DNA of 64,000 nt, taken from positions 62,001 to 126,000 of the forward strand of contig JNEN01000765.1 in NCBI GenBank assembly GCA_000697355.1, given 5' to 3'. A program made the translations under genes and the position numbers. Positions 50,501-60,686 of the stretch are shown here, piece by piece. The notes under the pieces were generated by a model. It saw only the letters and a program-made list of their open reading frames with translations, did no database searches and had not been told where the DNA came from. How positions within the stretch are numbered: position 1 is the first letter of the stretch; every line of letters begins with the position of its first letter. Origin of the DNA: Syncephalastrum monosporum B8922. Lineage: Eukaryota; Mucoromycota; Mucoromycetes; Mucorales; Syncephalastraceae.

Positions 50501-52363
50501 TTACATAGAGGTGCTTATTTCTGAAAGGATGCGGATACTCTCAGTCGCCGTCCTGCGAATCTCATCGCTGGAACAGACAAGAAGAAAAGTATTCAATTGC
50601 ATGATAAGCGTCTCCATGTTTTGAGTTTGCATACATGGAAAGTTATGACGAAGCGTAGCGACGATCCTCGACATGGCGTCGCAGCAGACCGAGACAATCA
50701 AGGTTGCACGCGCCGAGTCGACAGGGCCATTCAAGCTGGCCCCTGACAGATCGGGCAGGTCGGGAAACTCAATCAGCCTGCCTTCCATGAGAAGCCAGCC
50801 CATGTAGTAGCGCAGATTTAAGTGAAGTGTGCATGCGTCCTCGCGATGCATTTCGAGTCGGGCTGGGTCCAGATAAGCGATCGGCGCGTCTGCTAGGCGA
50901 TACTCAGCTGGCCAGTGAGACCAAAAGTCAAGGAGCTGGTGTTCCAGAGCCTGAATGTCCTTGCAGCGTACGGATCCTTTTGAAAGCGAGAGAAGCCGTT
51001 GATGAATCTCGTCTTCATGCGCCGCCATTGGTCGTCCCCCGGGTATCACATTCAAGCATTCCTGATAGCCCATGACCTGGACCGCATGTTTCAAGGAAGG
51101 ATCCAGCTCTTCGCAAGGGAGGGGAGTAGGGAAACCGGTTGTGACCGGCACAACAATGGGTTTGAATTGCTGGAGGGTGTCCAGGGAGTCGAGGGTCACG
51201 TTGAATAAGAGACGCATATGGCATGCGGCCCGCTTCCAGAGCTCATGATGGACACGTTTCACAAGATCGTCCTCTTCGCTTGCATAGGCGTACTTTTGCT
51301 GGAGCTGAGATACAAGGCGCCACGCCATGCTGATGAAGGCCCTGTTTTTGGAGCGCCTGGAAGTAACGGCGGCATGGCGGCCCAGGAACCAAAGTGTGAA
51401 GACGGTATCGATGGAATGGTCATCCTGGTCAAATAAATCATCTCTGAGCTGGGCTACGGCACGCGCGTAACACTGCTCGGCAAAGACGCGCCGATCCTCT
51501 GGCGAGTCAAACAGGGTGACGTGACTGCATTCGCTCATGCAGGTCCATGCGGCGAGAGCATTTGTCAGCATCGAATTCAAATCTGCCTTGAGCCGAGGCA
51601 TGTAGTAGGATCGCACGAGAAGGGGTTGTAGATAATGCGGACATGAAAAATAGACATCGATGAGGCTCTCCTTGATCGCATCGCTGCTGTTGTCATGACT
51701 GGCATCGTCGGTAGTCGGTGTAGGCAATGCGAGGGGTGGCATGCATGTGCGCCAGGCTTCGTAGATGAGATATCGGCGCATACCTTCGCTTTTGAAGAGG
51801 GTATTTGCGGAGAGGGTGTGGTCGTTTGCAAAGGAGGCAAAGTAGGTCGGGGTGCGCATGGGATAGTCGACAAAACGCTGCATCAGCTGTTGCAGAAATC
51901 CAATGAGCTCTGCCAGATTGTGTACCTGGGCTTGAACGCGCATCATGTGGGCACGGCGCGACACCGCAAAGGATTGCCGGGCCCGCTCCTGGAGCAGCCG
52001 GTCCAGCTGCTTCTCGAGAAGCTGCGCCTTGACTTCGAGTGACTGGCTGACCGCAAGCGCCGTATCTTGCGTTAATAAAGGCACACTGTGCCGTTCCATG
52101 GCAGCCCGTTCCCGTCGCGACGGCATGCGTGGTTTGGACACTACCCTGAAGAGACAAGGGACCCCAAGATTGCGGCAGCGCTCACAGGTGTTGCCCTGCG
52201 AGAGGATGCATTTACGACGTCGACTGCGGCAATACTCACCTGAAGAATAAGAAAAAGAACGGGAAAGTCAATCATGACTTGCTAGACCAGAGTAACACAA
52301 TGGTTACTTACATGGTCCAAGCTTCACGGATCGCACCTCATTCGTCGGGGAGACATTGTCCAT
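50501..52363 (-). CDS. Zn2Cys6 (GAL4-type) transcription factor, paralog 1
   Basis: Fungal binuclear-zinc regulator. Exons 52312-52363 and 50501-52239 give 596 residues. The short first exon (MDNVSPTNEVRSVKLGP) ends with the first base of the Cys codon; the second exon completes it: CEYCRSRRRKC then TCERCRNLGVPC, a CX2CX6CX7CX2CX6C cluster. A coiled-coil linker follows (SLEVKAQLLEKQLDRLLQER), then the fungal-trans middle region (SLIDVYFSCPHYLQPLLVRS, TVFTLWFLGRHAA) and C-terminal helices (LNLRYYMGWLLMEGRLI, LIVSVCCDAMSRI). It aligns over its whole length with the divergent gene at 52955-54912. Target genes unknown. Confidence 0.92.
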
Positions 52364-52954
52364 TCTCCCACACCAAAGACCTAGTCGGGAATAAGTACGG
52401 GTTTACCTGGCACACAAACCTTGCTCATTGTCGGGCGAGACTTTGTGCTACATAGCTCGCGCGGGGCCGAGCAGTGATATCCCACAATTGACTTGGCATT
52501 GGCATTGGCACTGCCCCCCCCCTTCGCTCGGCCCTTCGATCCAATGCCACAGGCGTGCCAGCATGGACTTCACCGGCTCCCTTTCCGCCTCAGTGTATCT
52601 CCGTCGGGTGGCGCTGGCGGGTTGTCTGGAAGTGAAGTAGGGCGGGATCGAGCAGCGGTGTTCCATCCAGAGGGAGGCTGCAGCAATGTTTTGGGGGCTG
52701 GCACGCTTTCTGTGATCCAGCTGTTTGACATATGCATGGCAATGACAATAAAATTGGCAGCCAATGGTGGTTTGAGCCGTTTGCTGATAAGAATCGCACA
52801 TGTGTTGGGCTGCTGGAGTTGATCTGAACGCGGTCGCAGGCGCGCTAGATAAGACACCCACAACGAGGCCAAGAGAGCCCTGCGTCGGCAATTCTTGGCG
52901 CTGAGGTTTGGGGTACAAGAAGCCGACCCGGGTAGATCTTGCGCTGACACATTC
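52364..52954. promoter_or_regulatory. Shared divergent promoter of the two Zn2Cys6 paralogs
   Basis: 591 bases between two start codons that point away from each other. It contains a triple TTGGCA-type repeat at about 52494-52511 and a run of nine C at 52513-52521. Overlapping minus-strand open frames at 52448-53071 are not credible genes. Autoregulation or cross-regulation of the pair is possible but not shown. Confidence 0.5.
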
Positions 52955-54912
52955 ATGAACTCTCCTCCTACGCCGTCTCCATCGCCCCTCCTTTTTGGCA
53001 AGACCAGCCGAAGCATACCTTGTAGGTCCACTTAGCATGATCCCTTGCTTGCTCGATCTCACCATGCACACTTGAAGGCGATGGCTGTCGCAAACATCGC
53101 CGGAAATGCATCGTCCTTGACGGCGTGCGCTGCCAGCGCTGCAAGGAGCTCTGGCTGCCCTGTCTCTTCAAATTGATACCCAAACCAAAGCTCCCCACCA
53201 AGACAGAGAAAGCCGCGATGGACCGTGTCACAGACCCAGAATTGACCCAAGACGAGGCACTGGCCCTCATCCAGAGTCTGGAGAGCCAGGCACACCAGCT
53301 GGAGACACAGATCCGCCAACGGCGCCAGGAACGCGCCCGTCGCTTCATGAAGGTATCGCGGCAACGGTTTACGATCCGCATCGACGCCTTACCGGTGCGA
53401 AACATGAAAGACCTCGTCCAATTCCTTCAATACATGGGCCAGCCCTTCACAGACCGTCCCACGCGCGCGCCCACCTACTTTAGTGCGCCCTGGGACTCGC
53501 CCGTCATGCTCGAGACACACCACATGATGACCATGGCCCACTTCAGAGACTATATCATGATGCAGGCAAGGCGCTGCGCAAACCAATTGACCGCCCCTCA
53601 GCGTCTGATACACCATCCTCCCCGGGATGGCCTATACGACCGAACGATCCAAGCCGCGAAGCTATCTCTGATCCGCCTCTATTTTGATTGCCCGCACCTG
53701 CTCCAGCCAGCGCTGGTCCGCTCTTTCTACGAGCCTTATCTGCTCGCACACCCCGACTGCATGGTTGCAAACGCGCTCGTCGCGATCAAAACGCTCGGCA
53801 CCTGCTATCACAACGGCCGCCTGGATCTACCCATGCCGCCCAGCAAGGCCGCGCTCGACGCACTCGGCACTTGCTGCATCAAAGAAGCTTCAGATCGGCC
53901 CAGCGTCTTTGCAGAGCAACTCTTTGCCGAAGCCAGAAGCCAACTGGAAGAGGTTCTTTTTGACGACGAGCCTGACCTCAACACGCTGACGACGCTTTGG
54001 CTGCTGAGCAGATACGCAATGTCGACTGGACGCTACAATCAAGGGAGAACGTACATCACGTTGACGTGGCGCGTCGTATGTCAGCTTCAAGACAGATACT
54101 TGCATCCTTCACCCCGAAATAACATTGAAATAGCTGAGGCCGAGACGTGGAAGCGCATCTATTATTGTGTTCGCAGCTCGCAGTACGTGCTAGAAGATGC
54201 GCTGGAAGCCTCGCAAGACTTCAAGCCCATCGTTCTCCCTGCGACGGTAGGTCCACCGGTTGCGCTGCCGTGCGAGCAAAATACGCCCGAGCTGTATCAC
54301 GCTGTGACCGTGTTCAGTCGAGCGATTCATCTTCACGCTTTACCAGGTGGGCCGCAAAAGACAGCCGAAAAGGAGGTCATCGAAAGACGTCTGCAAGCGC
54401 TCTCACAGACACGCGTATCATACACGGATATTAAGGCCATTGAGGATGAACTCATCGACTTTTGGATGTGCTTGCCGCCCGAGTTTCGAGTCAGCGATTC
54501 ACCCATGGATTTTATGGACTTGGAGCGACTTGAGAAGCGAGAAGCTACGGCACCTGTACTGAACCTGAACCTGTTGTACTATATGGGGTGGCTCATGCTG
54601 GAATTTCGGCTTATGGGTGACCCTTCCATGGCCGACTTGTCAAACGCGGCTCTGGATGGCCCCATCGACGGCACACGCGCTCTCTTGATTCTATCCATGT
54701 GCTGTGATGCGCTATCAAAAATCATCCACGAACTGCATAGGACAGCCCGCTGTCATTTCCCCCCGCATTGGGCCGCTCTGGTTATCAGCATGCTACAGCC
54801 CATCATCAACTGCAGCCATGAGGTTATTCGCACATTGGCTGAGAAAAATATAGCTATGCTCTCGCAGACCTTGACCGATTATCATTCTATCAGAAAACAC
54901 TTCCTTTTGTAA
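52955..54912 (+). CDS. Zn2Cys6 (GAL4-type) transcription factor, paralog 2
   Basis: Exons 52955-53021 and 53078-54912 give 633 residues. Exon 1 encodes MNSPPTPSPSPLLFGKTSRS and, after the 56-base intron, the split Cys codon is rebuilt: CDGCRKHRRKC then RCQRCKELWLPC, again CX2CX6CX7CX2CX6C. Linker coiled coil: SLESQAHQLETQIRQRRQER. The middle region has SLIRLYFDCPHLLQPALVRS and LTTLWLLSRYAMSTG; the C-terminal part has LNLLYYMGWLMLEFRLMG and LILSMCCDALSKI. It shares these blocks, in the same order, with paralog 1 on the other strand. Without the short exon the zinc cluster would miss its first Cys. Confidence 0.92.
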
Positions 54913-55500
54913 ATATGCATGTACAATAAACACTGATTTGCATTCCACTGCATACTATTGCGTGCTTTCGAGCTCTGTGTCTAGCTCCTTTTTGGTTTTT
55001 CAGGTTGCTGACATAACACGAAGCCGACAGTCGAGAAATGATGACTACGGGTTTTTGGTGTTCACTGTAGGCTTTTTATTGGACACTCAGAGCGAGATTG
55101 GCTGCTCAATAGATACGCAGTGTCCTTAGTAGTACTTGCGCGTGTATACCTTATCCAACTCTATTTCTGACAGTTAAGCAAGAAGCAGTAGGCATTGTGT
55201 TTGCCTACCTACGTATGTTGTCTCGTGCCTGTATCTTTATATTCATTATTTTTATTGTCCAAGACTCTGTATGTCCGCGTATGCATCCGCCAGTCTCTGT
55301 GCGTGACGAAGCTGACGAATGGAACGCACGCGATAATAGAGTTGAGGTTCGGTCCCGAAGCATCAAGGCACAGGTGCCCCTTTCTTACTCATCCTGCTAC
55401 TGCTGCTACTGCTGCTGCCGATGCGCAGGATAAATGAAAGCCCGGCTACGAGCGAGAATAAATTCGGGAAACGCGTACGACGATTCTTTTTCATTGTTTT
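54913..55500. other. Intergenic region
   Basis: About 0.6 kb between two plus-strand genes. It contains a (CTGCTA)-type repeat at about 55393-55418. No gene seen. Confidence 0.45.
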
Positions 55501-56401
55501 ATGTCATTTCTGGGCCACCTTTCCTTCCAAAAAAAGCCATGGTACCTATGCGCTTTAGGTGCCCTCCTTCCCTCTACAAAACAACGGCGATGGACGAGCT
55601 CGTCGGCGCGTGATTTTGTCATGCACCAATGTCGCGGGGTTCGTGCTGTGGATGGGAAACAATGCGAGCGCAAGATCAAGGCACCCAGTGGGCAAGACAT
55701 GGCTGAGGATAGTTTATACTGCTTTTCCCATCGGAAACGACCTGCGTTTGATAACGGACTGGGTCCAGAAAGAAGAGCAACGGCATCCTGGCCCGAGCTG
55801 CACGACTGTTGGAACTGTAAGTGTGCCTAGTCTGTTACTGTGATCCCTATTTTTTTTTTTTTTCGTTAAGCGTCTATTTACAGTATGGGTTCCAGAGGAC
55901 ATTAACACATTGCATCAAGAAAAGCTGCGTCGAGAGATGAAAAAGCCAGTTTCAATGCGTGAGCAGTTTGGTTACATTTACATCTACGCCCTCGCTCGAG
56001 GCCCCAAGATCCAATCCAGCAAATACGCCTACTTTAAAGTGGGACGGTCGACCGATCCGCTGAAGCGCATGTATCGCATATCGCAGTCGTGCAAGTACGA
56101 ACCAGCCATCATCGATGTCATGCCCACCCTCCGCAGCGGCTATCGATGCCCTGCTTCTCACCGCGTCGAACGCCTCATTCATCTCGAGTTAGACGCTCGT
56201 TTCAGCCGAGCAAAGTTCCAATGCCATGAATGCCATACAGAACATCGTGAATGGTTCCGCATCAAACGGCCAGAGATATGCACGGGGGTCTACATGGGTG
56301 ATGATCCCCTATTTGCACAGTTGATTCGTCCTGTGATTCTGCGATGGATTCAGTACGGCGTCGCTGCCTCACCTGCCACGCATTTCGATCAGGAGTCATA
56401 A
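55501..56401 (+). CDS. T5orf172/DUF1766 GIY-YIG-like protein
   Basis: Member of the GIY-YIG-superfamily group that includes fission-yeast Mug113; biochemical role unknown. Exons 55501-55816 and 55884-56401 join at a phase-1 intron. The start could be ATG 55501 (277 residues) or ATG 55621 (237). The N-terminal part has a Cys/His cluster (MHQCRGVRAVDGKQCERKI, LYCFSHRKRP) that could bind zinc. The C-terminal domain starts GYIYIYALARGP, then YAYFKVGRSTDPLKRMYRIS (the KxGRSxxPxKR block), CPASHRVERLIHLELDARFS and CHECHTEHREWFRI, and ends VILRWIQYGVA. The first forty residues of the longer form look less protein-like. Confidence 0.8.
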
Positions 56402-56515
56402 AATAGATATACCTTCGTTCATTCGGCATACATCCAATATACACACAACAGTACACAGTACGATACGTTACACTACATTACACTACACTACACGACAGTG
56501 TAAGGCGCCAACTGC

Positions 56516-57645
56516 TTATTTAATGCAGATGGCGTTGGGAGGCGAGGCGACGCCGTTCAGCTTGTTGAGGGGAGCCGAGGTGAAGAAATATTCGTAAACA
56601 CCATCCTTGGCGCTGTCCTCAGCCAGTTTCTCCAGGTAGAACATTTCGCCAATGGGCATGCCCCAACCACCCAAGAACATGGAGTCTGATTATTAATCAT
56701 AAGTAAAGACACGCGTCAGTCAGCCCTTCTTTTTCCGGTCCTTTTCCACATAGCCAAGCGTCACTTACGGCAGGAGTTCTCCCAGGCCGGGGGAGGGAAG
56801 GCCTCGAAAGGATAGGAATCACCCGCAACGGCACTGATCTGGTGGTTCCAGACCCAGCGGAAGGTCTCCTCGCAGGCCTTGACACCGGCGCACGACGGGT
56901 GCTTGATGTCTGTCTGGGCAGACAGACCGGCCATGCCGACCTTCTCGTACTTTTGGATCCAGCCGGTGCGGACGATGAGGATATCGCCCGGCTTGATCTC
57001 CACCTTCTGGTCGGCCGCCACCGCGTCCAGCTCGTCCACGGTGATCTCGGTGTACACAAAAGGATCAAACGCCTTGCCCGTCTTCTCCGCCCAGCGAGCA
57101 TAGTCCAGCAGCACCGCGCGTCCTGCGATACCGCGCCGGGCCATGTGGTGCACGCCCAGACGTTCAGTCTCGCCATTCAGAATGGCATCCGGCGAAATGT
57201 TGTTGTAGTACTTTTGGAGGGGCATGTGGCACACGTGCCGGAGACCGTCCCACTGCGAGCTCGACTGAGGGTTGTAGTTGTCATACCAGTCGTCGAAACC
57301 CAACTTCTCGGGATTGTGCGGGACGATCTGATGCTGGATCGTCTGACGACCAAACAGAGGCACCTCGGGCTCCTCGAGCTTCCAGTTCAGGGGGAAAATG
57401 ACGCCCTTCTTGATACACTCGCGGGCCTAGACGCGCGCCCAACCATGTCAGTTGGACAAGGGACGCTCAAAATAGCTAATTTTGCTTTATTCTCTTCATT
57501 TTCGCTCACTTACGGCGGCCACGCGTTCAGGGGTCAAGAGGTTCAGGGTGCCGAGGTTATCGTCCTCGCCCCACAGGCCCCAGGCGGAATGCGCCGGGTA
57601 TTTGGGGTCAATAGGCAGCTCGTCGTACGTAGGATGCTTCGACAT
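56516..57645 (-). CDS. Putative cyclase/kynurenine-formamidase-like hydrolase
   Basis: Member of the putative cyclase family (metal-dependent amide hydrolase fold); fungal members are mostly uncharacterised. The start is ATG 57645 (MSKHPTYDELPIDPKYPAHS); SAWGLWGEDDNLGTLNLLTP is the family's typical opening. Later blocks: QSSSQWDGLRHVCHMPLQKY, LLDYARWAEKTGKAFD, VEIKPGDILIVRTGWIQKY, and a C-terminal exon with DSMFLGGWGMPIGEMFYLEK. Three or four exons. The active-site block reads WDGLRH rather than the HxGTHxDxPxH of bacterial kynurenine formamidases, as in the fungal subgroup, so metal binding is not assured. Confidence 0.85.
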
Positions 57646-57870
57646 GGGGGGGGGGAAGAGGTATGAGAAGCGGTTGCCCTGCCCGGCAGGCGCTGCATTT
57701 CACCTTTAAATCGTCGCGACTTTTTTTTTGCGGGGTATCGGCTGACTTTGTTCTTAGCGGGAGTTGTGAAACACTCGCTGGAAAAAGATTAGGTAATGTG
57801 ATTATTGCCCTCGCGCAAAGGTATTCATAGAACAGCTATCTCTATGTCTAAATACTACGGTCACGGTGAC
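57646..57870. other. Short spacer between cyclase start and aminotransferase stop
   Basis: About 225 bases with a run of nine G (57646-57654) just 5' of the cyclase start and nine T at 57721-57729. Both flanking genes are on the minus strand. Confidence 0.6.
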
Positions 57871-59516
57871 TTATTGATGAGACGCAGCATGTTTCACTGC
57901 TTCCGCAAGCTTCTCAACACCGCACGCCAGCTCCTGGGGTCGGTAGTGCGCAAAACACAGCCGGAGACAGTCATGGAAAGCGGGCTGACCTGGAACAGCA
58001 AACAAAGTACCCGAACCAACGGAGATATCAAGCTGGAGCTCTTGGATTGCCTTGTCCAACCGTTCGAAGTTCATGCCGTCAGGCAGTCGCAGCCAAACAA
58101 AATAGCCTCCTCGCGGGAGAGAGGCTTCGCATCCGAGTGGGATCAGATGCTTTTGTATCGGGTCCCATAAACCTTGATGAAGCCGTTCATGCAGAGCAGC
58201 CCGGATGCCTTGGATATGCCGCCGTAAGCACAATTGGGGATCCTTCGTGTCGAGCATGACGGAGATAATTTCGCTGGCTATGACGGAATCGTAAATGCTT
58301 CATTTGAAGTGCAACGCATCAACACTTACAGAGAGTACTGGGCGAGCCACCCGAGAGAAAAGACGCACTACAGCCGGTATGAGTAGATGCGAATGGCATA
58401 CAGCGCGTTCCATACCATAATCCGAGTTTATCCACTAGGTCTGGATGTGCTTCAATCCAGCCTGCACGTGAGCCGGGCGCCAATATTTTGGAGAACGAGC
58501 CATTACTAATCACACTCGGTTTGCCACACGTCTTTTCGCGCAAGTCATCCAGGTCGTATGCCACGAGCCGTCTGGGAAGCGGGTCTTGGTCAAAGGTGAG
58601 CATATCGTACACATCATCGCAAATGACAAGCACATTGTATTCCCTCGCCAGACGGACGAGCTCAACACGACGCGCGTGGGAAAGGATGGTGGAGGACGGG
58701 TTGGCATGGGTGGGCACGCAGTAGAGCACAGCCGAATAGAAGCCATCAGCAGAGGTATCGGGCCCATCCGGGAATCGTGCCTGCAGAATCTCCTCGAAAG
58801 AGCGTGTGCACAGCCCGTCGCTGTCTTCAGGCACACCCACGAACTGCTCCTCGGTAAAGCCAACGTCCGAGAAGATCTTGTACTCGAAATGATAGGTTGG
58901 GTTCTGGAAGAAGGCAAAGCGGGTCGTGCTGGCTGGGCGCGTGAGCATGCTCAGGATATGCTGGACCGACAAAGACGCGCCTGGAGTAGCACACAGATTC
59001 TGTTCCATGACTTAAGTGGTCAGTGAAATATAATAAGGCGGGCAGCATGGGATATCAGATGAAGTGCTATACCTCAACCGGAACTTCGTCCTGGTATTCT
59101 GACGAAAGAAACTTGGAAAGGCGCTCCAGGAACAAAGGGTTTCCTTTCTCTTGTGCATACTGATTACGATACACCATTAACATCGATCCTCATGGGCGAT
59201 TGACAACAAGACGGCAAGGAGAATGAAGTGTCTTAAAAGCGTACCTGCAGCATGCGATCGGCTGCTCCCGGTGCAGCGAAGGCTTCTTGTGCTGCCCGAG
59301 AGAATATCGTGGTGGACAAGAGATCCGTCGAAGGTTGGCCTAGTAGGAAGTTGATCATGACGGGTGCGTCGGGTTCAAGCTGTTCTGGATAGGTGGATTG
59401 ATTCACGCCATCATGTTACACCACAATGTCCGCAGAAATATACTCCTTACAATAGACTTTTGCACACACAGCAGCTTACTTTGACACAACTCACATGACT
59501 CGCCCAAAGCTACCAT
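57871..59516 (-). CDS. PLP-dependent aminotransferase class I/II (2-aminoadipate-transaminase-like)
   Basis: Fold-type I PLP enzyme similar to the yeast YER152C/aminoadipate transaminase group. Blocks in order: VMINFLLGQPSTDLLSTTIF (about 59360), YAQEKGNPLFLERLSKFLSS, NLCATPGASLSVQHILSML, TRFAFFQNPTYHFEYKIF, YCVPTHANPSSTILSHARRV, LVICDDVYDMLTF. The PLP-lysine is in SNGSFSKILAPGSRAGWIEA. The C-terminal exon has HLIPLGCEASLPRGGYFVWL, with the Arg of CLRLCFAHY. At least five exons. The first exon (ATG 59516, MVALGESCELCQ) was inferred from a possible donor at CAAA|GTAAGC and is uncertain; the rest is solid. Confidence 0.85.
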
Positions 59517-60686
59517 CCCTGATTCCACCTCCACGGACAGCTTACTTCCTGTCTGTGCGTGCTACGTAGCTAAGATGACCTGTTCTGGGATAAAGTCAGA
59601 CGGAGACCGACAATACACCACTTGAACAGCACTGATAAATGTTACACGTCCTGTTTGTTCACTTTCCCCTTTTGATATGGTTTGATGACAAGAGACTGTA
59701 AAAGACCGCAGATGATTGCTCAATGTGAGCGATACTGGTGGCGTTGCGTAAAAGTAAGTCAGAGGCGGCAAAAGTCTATGTCTCTTTCTGTCGCAGAGAG
59801 GAAGCGCAAGCTTATGAAAAGGAATCTGCATAAGCAAAGAATGAATCGACTCATTCACTGTTGCCTTTCTACTTGGCAAGCGCCCAAATCTGTCCTCTTT
59901 TGGTTGCGCACGACACATATTTTTTATATCGGCGATGCTATCGACGTGGAAGACAACATGATGAGCCAATCCATGCACCCTCTGTTTTTGCCTTTCATTA
60001 AGGTGACTTATATATTGATTTACACTTGTCAGGAGATCTCGCGTATACAATGCTGACTTATTTTGCCGCACAGATGGGGCCGTTGATCATGTGACTAACC
60101 TCGCTATATATATGCACGTTGTTTGACCCTGTTTGTATCACAAACACACAAATTGCGCGGCATTCTGCGCGGGATACCAGACAATAACGCATCAGTCCAT
60201 GACTCTGTCGTCTGACAAGTACTTATGATTCCTATTATGGTGGTAGGAATTGTTTGGGCATTTAGAGAGCCGCTGGTGTATAGGCACACAAATGTTACGA
60301 AGATAAACGCAGGTAAAAAACTGCATATTGTGGGGTAGAAGCTGGAAAACCCAGTCAAAAATAAACAAATGGAGTACAGAGAGCAGTAGCATCAGGGTCA
60401 ACAAATACAGATGTCCCCTTTCTCGCGGGATAACACGAGCGACGTCCTAGGATCCCAATGCGGAAACAATTATGGATGGCTGCTCACCTAATCCGCAAGT
60501 CTCTGCAAGTCCGCTCCCCGTATTCCCAGGCACCCCATGGGACGCCACGGTAACGACAAGAAAAACTCGGTAATACCCATGGGTTGCACAGCCTCGTTAT
60601 ATATATATAGAGGTTTACATGAGCAGATCCTTCGCTAGTGGGTGCTCGGGCATACTTTTCCCTCTTTTTCCTTTTTGTTTCCGGGT
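59517..60686. other. Divergent intergenic region with hexokinase promoter
   Basis: About 1.2 kb between the divergent aminotransferase and hexokinase genes. It contains an alternating TATATATATATAG box at 60598-60610. Open frames at 59562-60071 (-) and 59682-60056 (+) are not recognisable. Confidence 0.5.
60598..60610 (+). promoter_or_regulatory. TATA box of the hexokinase gene
   Basis: TTATATATATATAG about 80 bases upstream of the start codon. Confidence 0.6.

Noticed and set aside
52448..53071. Minus-strand frames of 207 and 153 codons
   Set aside because: They span the divergent promoter and the first exon of the Zn2Cys6 paralog 2; the composition is antisense-like.
59562..60071. Open frame of 169 codons (-) and one of 124 codons (+)
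   Set aside because: Mutually overlapping in the promoter region of two divergent genes, with no recognisable content.
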